A stretch of DNA of 9,247 nucleotides from Chloroflexota bacterium (lineage in GTDB: Bacteria; Chloroflexota; Dehalococcoidia; Lucifugimonadales; JACPCL1), in contig JACQUH010000042.1 in NCBI GenBank assembly GCA_016210375.1, forward strand, positions 1 through 9,247, given 5' to 3'. A model generated the notes under the pieces. It was not told the origin of the DNA, searched no databases, and was given only the letters and a program-made list of their open reading frames with translations. Shown in pieces: positions 6,198 through 9,247 of this stretch. A program made the translations under genes and the position numbers. Within the stretch, counting starts at the first letter, position 1. Each line of letters starts with the position of its first letter.

Positions 6198-6554
6198 CTA
6201 CATCATCAACCCTAATACTGGCACTAGCCTGCGGTTTAGTGGGTCGGGGGCAACAAGGAAACCTTCCATGGTATAAGCGCCAAGAAGCACTCCCGCGTCT
6301 TCTGCCCCAAAAACGACCAGCGTTATTTCCGCCTTACCGCCCAGCCGTACCCACGTCCTGCCAATAGGCCGCTCCTCTTGCGCGCCGTTCGCGTACAGGA
6401 AGGTGACCAGGCCATGCGGGCGCACTCCAAGACGTTCCAGGAATGACGAAGGCATCTGGGAATAGGTCGCCCCCGTATCCACCAGCGCCTCCACCGTCTC
6501 GTACCGCTGGCCCTGGGGGTCGCCAACCTCTATTGTCACGCTGGACGTGCCCAT
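6198..6554 (-). CDS. Retropepsin-like (clan AA) aspartic protease, copy 2
   Basis: This 118-aa product is a paralogue of the protein at 3900-4256. The two have identical length and align without a gap, with about 45 identical residues by eye. Shared features include EALVDTGA at residues 22-29 (Asp26-Thr27-Gly28), FG and Glu at 82-85, LLG at 90-92, a DP pair at 104-105, and RL.PV at 109-113. As a single-Asp retropepsin-like domain it would need to dimerise. No signal or membrane segment is present. A GAGGG ribosome site precedes the ATG at 6554. It starts 35 nt after radC and is probably co-transcribed with it, and a perfect hairpin follows its stop. Function beyond family membership is unknown. 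Confidence 0.78.
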   Translation of the reverse strand: MGTSSVTIEVGDPQGQRYETVEALVDTGATYSQMPSSFLERLGVRPHGLVTFLYANGAQEERPIGRTWVRLGGKAEITLVVFGAEDAGVLLGAYTMEGFLVAPDPLNRRLVPVLGLMM

Positions 6555-6589
6555 GCTGTGGCCCTCTTGTCCTTATGATAACGGCGCGT

Positions 6590-7309
6590 TCACCCAAAGG
6601 CCAGCTTGCGCTCCTTCATGCTGACGTAGCCGTTATAGCTGTTCCGCCCTATGACCACGTGGTCCAGCACCTCTATGTCCAGGAGCCTGGCAGCCTGCAC
6701 CAGTTGCTCGGTGACGCGGATGTCCTCGGGGCTGGGTGTGGGATCGCCGGAAGGGTGGTTGTGGACCAGAATGACGAAGGGGTGGTTGGAGCGCACGGCC
6801 TCGCTGAAGACCTCGGCGGCGCGGACGGTGGTGGCGCTGACGTTGGCGCGGTAGACCTCGGTGATGCCCATGACCTGGTTCTTGGAGTTGAGCAGCAGGA
6901 CGCGCAGGCACTCCTGCTCCAGGAAGGCCATCTCGCCCATCACCAGGTTGGCGATGTCCCTCGGCGAGCTGACAACGACGCGCGCCTCCCCGCCAGTGGC
7001 CAGCAAACGGAGGCCCAGCTCCAGGGCAGCCTTGAGCTGGGCCGTTTTGGCCTCGCCAACGCCGTGAATCGCCGCCAGCTCCTCGTAGCTGGCCTTGGCC
7101 AGGCCGCCCAGCCCGCCAAAGGTGGAGAGCAGGCGGTTGGCCAGCTCCAGTACATTCTCCGCCGGGGTGCCCGTTCGCAGCAGGATGGCGATGAGCTCAG
7201 CGTTGCTCAGGTAGGATGCGCCGCGCTCTCGCAGGCGCTCCCGGGGGCGCTCCTCCGTGGGCATGTTCCGGATCAGGACGTGATAGGTTGGGCGCTGCGG
7301 GTTTTCCAT
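6590..7309 (-). CDS. radC: RadC family JAMM/MPN-domain protein
   Basis: The 239-aa product is full length for RadC (JAB1/MPN/Mov34 fold). Residues about 1-45 hold the typical N-terminal region (NMPTEERPRERL, LSNAELIAILLRTG), and 74-98 hold a helix-hairpin-helix (YEELAAIHGVGEAKTAQL) that suggests DNA contact. Residues about 112-239 form the metalloprotease-like domain with Glu166 and the motif HNHPSGDPTPSPED, giving His183, His185 and Asp196 spaced exactly as in JAMM zinc sites. Despite its name a direct role in DNA repair is doubtful, and the biochemical function is unsettled. The ATG at 7309 gives the standard N-terminus and has AGAGG upstream. The frame stays open to 7600 across a hairpin and low-complexity repeats, so the longer reading is rejected. 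It leads a set with the copy-2 protease and the NUDIX gene. Confidence 0.93.
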   Translation of the reverse strand: MENPQRPTYHVLIRNMPTEERPRERLRERGASYLSNAELIAILLRTGTPAENVLELANRLLSTFGGLGGLAKASYEELAAIHGVGEAKTAQLKAALELGLRLLATGGEARVVVSSPRDIANLVMGEMAFLEQECLRVLLLNSKNQVMGITEVYRANVSATTVRAAEVFSEAVRSNHPFVILVHNHPSGDPTPSPEDIRVTEQLVQAARLLDIEVLDHVVIGRNSYNGYVSMKERKLAFG

Positions 7310-7406
7310 GGGTGTGCCTCTGCTGGGCTGGCCACCAGCAAGTCTCGTCTCGTTGCGGATGCTCCACCGTCCCTGGCCTTTTCCCCGAGGGGAGGGAGAG
7401 AAACAG

Positions 7407-7449
7407 AATGTGGGGGCCTGGCCGCTACCGGCGGCCAGGCCCCCACATT
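7407..7449 (-). terminator. Perfect 19-bp hairpin after the zinc-ribbon gene
   Basis: A 19-nt arm (7407-7425, beginning AATGTGGGGGCC) and its exact reverse complement (7431-7449) flank a 5-nt loop. On the minus strand it begins 48 nt after the stop of the zinc-ribbon gene and is followed by CTGTTTCTCTCC, a pyrimidine-rich but broken T-run. It probably closes the rplJ-rplL-zinc-ribbon transcript before radC. A CCCC/GGGG inverted stretch (7383-7392) lies just beyond. Confidence 0.65.
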
Positions 7450-7497
7450 GTACATCTTCCCCGGGTAGTGAGGCTTTAAGCGCAGTGGGGTGAAGGC

Positions 7498-7725
7498 CTA
7501 CCCCTTCCCTTCGTCCCGGCACTGCTGGCAGACGAAGTGGTCTTGCTGCTCCAGGGCAATGCCCAGAGGGATGTTGCGCTTCCTGCCGCAGACCGTGCAC
7601 ACCATAGCCTGCAAGGGCGTGTTGCCAGGGAGGGTAGGCTCGGCAGTATGGCCACGGAACCCAGAGTAGTCCGGGTTCAGGCGCTTCATGGCCTCAAAGC
7701 GCTCGCGGTCCTTGCGGCGGCTCAT
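7498..7725 (-). CDS. Small zinc-ribbon protein, function unknown
   Basis: This 75-aa basic protein begins SRRKDRERFEAMKRLNPDY, a highly charged helix-like segment, and has two Cys pairs, CTVC (43-46) and CQQC (66-69), spaced as in a one-zinc ribbon. I do not recognise a named family. A GGGGGG ribosome site sits 7 nt before the ATG. It follows rplL by 66 nt with a perfect palindrome in the gap, so it is probably read at least partly from the rplJL transcript. That context and its basic charge would fit an RNA- or ribosome-associated factor, but this is only inference. The good ribosome site and Cys spacing argue that it is real. Confidence 0.75.
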   Translation of the reverse strand: MSRRKDRERFEAMKRLNPDYSGFRGHTAEPTLPGNTPLQAMVCTVCGRKRNIPLGIALEQQDHFVCQQCRDEGKG

Positions 7726-7739
7726 GTGTTACCCCCCTT

Positions 7740-7767
7740 GTAGGGGCGACGCATGCGTCGCCCCTAC
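7740..7767. repeat. 28-bp perfect palindrome between rplL and the zinc-ribbon gene
   Basis: GTAGGGGCGACGCA (7740-7753) is followed immediately by its exact reverse complement (7754-7767). In RNA it would give a tall hairpin 24 nt after the rplL stop and 14 nt before the zinc-ribbon start, next to that gene's ribosome site. Palindromes with GTAGGGGC / GCCCCTAC ends are a familiar kind of dispersed intergenic repeat in GC-rich genomes (from memory, including Chloroflexota). The hairpin in the greA leader shares the same outer GTAGGGG and CCCCTAC heptamers. Confidence 0.85.
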
Positions 7768-7791
7768 CGGCAAACCGGCATCGGACGGCGA

Positions 7792-8175
7792 CTATTCCAC
7801 TCCAACGACGGCGCCCACGTCCTCCAGCTTCTTCCTCATGGTTGCAACGTCGTCCTTGTTGACGCCATCCTTCACCGTGGCAGGGGCGCTCTCCACCAGC
7901 TCCTTGGCCTCCCGCAGGCCCAGGGCGGTCAGCTCGCGCACTACCTTGATGACGTTGATCTTGTTGGCGCCGATCTCTCTGAGCACCAGCTTGAACTCCG
8001 TCTTCTCCTCCTCGGGGGGAGCGGCCGGGCCCGTGGAGGCGGCTGGGCCAGCGGTAGGCGCTACGGCCACGGCGGCGCTTACGCCGAACTCTCTTTCCAG
8101 GGCCTTAACCAGGTCGGCCAGGTCCAGGACCGACATGCCCTTGATAGACGTAATGATCTCTTCCTTTGTCACCAT
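7792..8175 (-). CDS. rplL: 50S ribosomal protein L7/L12
   Basis: The 127-aa product has the L12 plan. Residues 1-31 form the dimerisation domain that binds L10 (VTKEEIITSIKGMSVLDLADLVKALEREFGV), and about 32-57 the Ala/Pro/Glu-rich flexible hinge. Residues 58-127 form the C-terminal domain that recruits translation factors, with the conserved NKINVIKVVRELTALGLREA and KELVESAP (71-98). It is present in multiple dimers on the ribosomal stalk. The ATG at 8175 gives the standard start and has GGAGG 6 nt upstream, the best ribosome site in this operon, as expected for a protein needed in several copies per L10. It follows rplJ after an unusually structured 126-nt gap. Confidence 0.97.
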   Translation of the reverse strand: MVTKEEIITSIKGMSVLDLADLVKALEREFGVSAAVAVAPTAGPAASTGPAAPPEEEKTEFKLVLREIGANKINVIKVVRELTALGLREAKELVESAPATVKDGVNKDDVATMRKKLEDVGAVVGVE

Positions 8176-8216
8176 GAAAAACCTCCGCTCGTGTTGTTGT
8201 CTGCCTTGCCGGATCC

Positions 8217-8284
8217 CTCCCCGAGACGGGAGAGAATCTACATGATGGGACGGGCGCTGGCCCCCTCCCACCAGGGGAGAGGGG
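8217..8284. repeat. Two GC-rich hairpins in the rplJ-rplL spacer
   Basis: Nearest rplJ, CCCCCTCCC (8261-8269) can pair with GGGGAGAGGG (8274-8283), a stem of about nine pairs including a G.U, 18 nt after the rplJ stop. Nearer rplL, CTCCCCG (8217-8223) pairs with CGGGAG (8227-8232) around a 3-nt loop with one bulge. The polypurine/polypyrimidine GGGAGAG style resembles the sequence beside the hairpin at 7383-7400, suggesting a common dispersed repeat type. They could tune the ratio of rplJ to rplL message. Confidence 0.5.
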
Positions 8285-8301
8285 TTCCGCCCCATAGGGT
8301 C

Positions 8302-8838
8302 CTATTGGGCAGCCGCCGCCTCTTCAAGCTGTTTGGCCCGCTGCTGGAGCACGACCGCGAGGCCCGTCAGGGGGCTGCTCAGGACGCCCACCAGCCGGGA
8401 GAGGGGTGCATTCAACTGGCCCAGCAACTGGGCCAAGAGGACCTCTCTGGGGGGAAGCTGGGTCAGGCGGGCCAGGTCATCCCCCCGGTAGACCCGGCCT
8501 CCCAGGGCGGCGGCTCGCACAGCTATGGACAGGCGGTTGGCCCTCACGTAGTCGCTGATCACCTTGACGGGCTGAACGGGGTCAGCGTAGCCGAAGGCGA
8601 CGCCTGTGGGGCCGGCCAGCAACTCCTTGGCCTCGGGCTTGCCCACGGAGTCAGCGGAGCGCTGGAACAAGGTGTTCTTGACCACCCTGAAGTCTATGCC
8701 GTTGGCCCGCAGATGCCGGCGCAGCTCCGCCATAGTGGTGGTGGGCACGCCGGCGAAGTCCGCGGCGATGGCCACCGTGGCCCGGGACATCTTGTCCGTA
8801 ATGTCGTCCAGCAGCTTTACGTTTCTCGCAGATGGCAT
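8302..8838 (-). CDS. rplJ: 50S ribosomal protein L10
   Basis: The 178-aa product matches L10 (P0 homologue), which anchors L12 dimers to 23S rRNA at the stalk base. The N-terminal RNA-binding domain shows ADFAGVPTTTMAELRRHLR, the conserved RVVKNTL (51-57) and GPTGVAFGYADPV (76-88). The C-terminal part, LPPREVLLAQLLGQLNAPLS (about 128-147) then a long helix of QQRAKQLEEAAA, is the L12-binding region. The ATG at 8838 is preceded by GAGGT about 10 nt upstream and by an L10-type attenuator leader. The operon continues to rplL, but rpoB, commonly next after rplL, is absent. Confidence 0.96.
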   Translation of the reverse strand: MPSARNVKLLDDITDKMSRATVAIAADFAGVPTTTMAELRRHLRANGIDFRVVKNTLFQRSADSVGKPEAKELLAGPTGVAFGYADPVQPVKVISDYVRANRLSIAVRAAALGGRVYRGDDLARLTQLPPREVLLAQLLGQLNAPLSRLVGVLSSPLTGLAVVLQQRAKQLEEAAAAQ

Positions 8839-8856
8839 GAGCTTGAGACCTCAAAC

Positions 8857-8890
8857 AAAAAATCCCCATCGCCAATTGCAGACAGGGGAT
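8857..8890 (-). terminator. Attenuator terminator before rplJ
   Basis: On the minus strand ATCCCC (8890-8885) and GGGGAT (8867-8862) form a 6-bp GC-rich stem with a 17-nt loop, followed by a run of six T (8862-8857, the first also closing the stem). It lies 18 nt before the rplJ start, so it can only act as a conditional terminator. Its loop contains CTGTCTGC, which is complementary to the upstream leader. Confidence 0.7.
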
Positions 8891-8997
8891 AAAGCGCCAG
8901 GTCTCCTGGCGGCTTCTCGGCATTGCCTCGGTGGGCCTTGCGTTTATGCCCCGTGGGGCACCCACTGTCTGCGGCGAGTGTTCAGTTGTGTCACGCT
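8857..8997 (-). ncRNA. L10-type ribosomal protein leader with terminator/antiterminator switch
   Basis: The rplJ 5' leader has the pattern of the L10 leader: GCAGACAG (8972-8965) then GTGGG and, after an inner TGCCCC/GGGGCA hairpin (8961-8948), CCCAC followed by CGAGG, the region L10(L12)4 binds in known examples. A CGCCAGG/CCTGGCG hairpin (8911-8895) follows. GCAGACAG is the perfect complement of CTGTCTGC (8885-8878) inside the terminator, and flanking GGG/CCC and TCGCC/GGCGA extend this to about 16 pairs with a bulged U and a 4-nt AATT bulge. The pairing uses the terminator's 5' arm, so the two folds exclude each other. In Bacillus subtilis L10(L12)4 represses rplJL by such attenuation, and the same logic is inferred here: protein binding frees the terminator. 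Confidence 0.8.
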
Positions 8998-9026
8998 ATT
9001 CTAGCGCCATTGCTCCAGGAACGCAA
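8998..9026 (-). promoter_or_regulatory. Candidate sigma-70 promoter for rplJL
   Basis: On the minus strand TTGCGT (9026-9021, 3/6) and TAGAAT (9003-8998, 5/6) are separated by 17 nt and predict a start near 8990, just before the L10 leader fold begins. The -35 element is weak, but the placement is right. Confidence 0.5.
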
Positions 9027-9072
9027 ACGTCCGAATGCTAAGGTTCCGTTTGCCTTGGGCTGTTCTGAATCC

Positions 9073-9128
9073 CTCCCGACTGAAGTCGGGGGTTGGGCGA
9101 ACTGAAAACCTGGCACTTCAGTGCCAGG
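9073..9128. repeat. Tandem hairpins with complementary loops
   Basis: CCCGAC/GTCGGG with loop TGAA (9075-9090, extendable by a G.T and a C-G pair) is followed 18 nt later by CCTGGCAC/GTGCCAGG with loop TTCA (9109-9128). The loops are exact reverse complements, and a third ACTGAA copy lies between (9101-9106). Paired subterminal hairpins of this kind occur at IS200/IS605 ends and in REP-type elements. No transposase is in the window, so identity is open. Confidence 0.5.
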
Positions 9129-9208
9129 GGAAGGTACCACCACGACAAGACAAACAGAGCCAATGCGCAGACTTCCTCTGTAGGGCATTGCCTGCCCGAC
9201 TATTTGAG

Positions 9209-9247
9209 GAAACGGTGTGATGCGGCAGAGCCGCATCACACCGTTTC
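9209..9247. repeat. Perfect 18-bp hairpin at the right edge
   Basis: GAAACGGTGTGATGCGGC (9209-9226) and its exact reverse complement (9230-9247) flank a 3-nt loop, and the stem may continue past the window. It has the same geometry as the hairpin at 6150-6188. By analogy it may mark the 3' end of a gene reading leftward from outside the window. The rest of 9027-9247 shows no gene. Confidence 0.6.

Noticed and set aside
6443..7468. 341-codon plus-strand reading frame opposite radC
   Set aside because: Antisense shadow of radC with a His/Gln/Gly-rich product and no recognisable domain.
7310..7600. 97-codon N-terminal extension of RadC
   Set aside because: It crosses the 19-bp hairpin and overlaps the zinc-ribbon gene; RadC homologues begin near the ATG at 7309.
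7753..8892. 379-codon plus-strand reading frame opposite rplL and rplJ
   Set aside because: It is the antisense of two certain ribosomal protein genes and their leader, with no domain seen.
9109..9128. Intrinsic terminator
   Set aside because: The stem is good, but neither strand has a following T-run and no gene ends next to it inside the window.
9027..9247. tRNA or small RNA gene at the right end
   Set aside because: No cloverleaf, TTCGAAT-type T-loop or anticodon arm could be traced; only hairpins are present.

Overview
The window is GC-rich bacterial chromosome, probably from Chloroflexota (a Dehalococcoidia-like lineage). This is an inference from the long Thr/Pro linker behind the lipobox of the first gene, the linkage of greA, lysS and serS, the Gly-Gly-Thr-Val-Asp tip of GreA, and a GTAGGGGC-type intergenic palindrome. 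Nothing here fixes the taxonomy, and a 16S or concatenated-protein tree would be needed. Apart from short hairpin repeats, no insertion sequence, CRISPR array, tRNA or rRNA is visible.

Layout. Positions 1-769 (minus) hold the N-terminal part of an extracellular peptide/nickel-type ABC solute-binding lipoprotein. A 436-bp divergent region follows, with a near-consensus minus-strand sigma-70 promoter, a weaker plus-strand promoter for greA, and a hairpin plus T-run just downstream of each. The plus strand then carries greA, lysS, a NUDIX hydrolase, a small retropepsin-like (clan AA) aspartic protease and serS. The last four are separated by only 4-7 nt and look like one operon. serS collides tail to tail (20-bp overlap) with a minus-strand set, read right to left: rplJ (L10), rplL (L7/L12), a 75-aa zinc-ribbon protein, radC, a second clan AA protease and a second NUDIX hydrolase. 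The right end (9004-9247) has no gene, but holds a promoter for rplJ and several hairpins.

How it works together. The window is mostly translation and transcription housekeeping: GreA rescues paused RNA polymerase, LysRS and SerRS charge tRNAs, and L10/L12 form the ribosomal stalk. The rplJL operon shows a complete attenuator: an L10-type leader whose GCAGACAG segment can pair either locally or with the 5' arm of a terminator just before rplJ. Two NUDIX/clan AA protease gene pairs, one per strand, flank serS. The two proteases are both 118 aa and align without gaps at roughly 38% identity by eye.

The main unexplained structure is a series of long, perfect or nearly perfect hairpins, several lying 9-48 nt after minus-strand stop codons and mostly lacking U-tracts, together with a tandem pair of hairpins with complementary loops near the right end. 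No clearly new multi-gene system is demonstrable. The best candidates for follow-up are the duplicated protease/NUDIX pairs, the greA leader terminator with the altered GreA tip, and the hairpin family.
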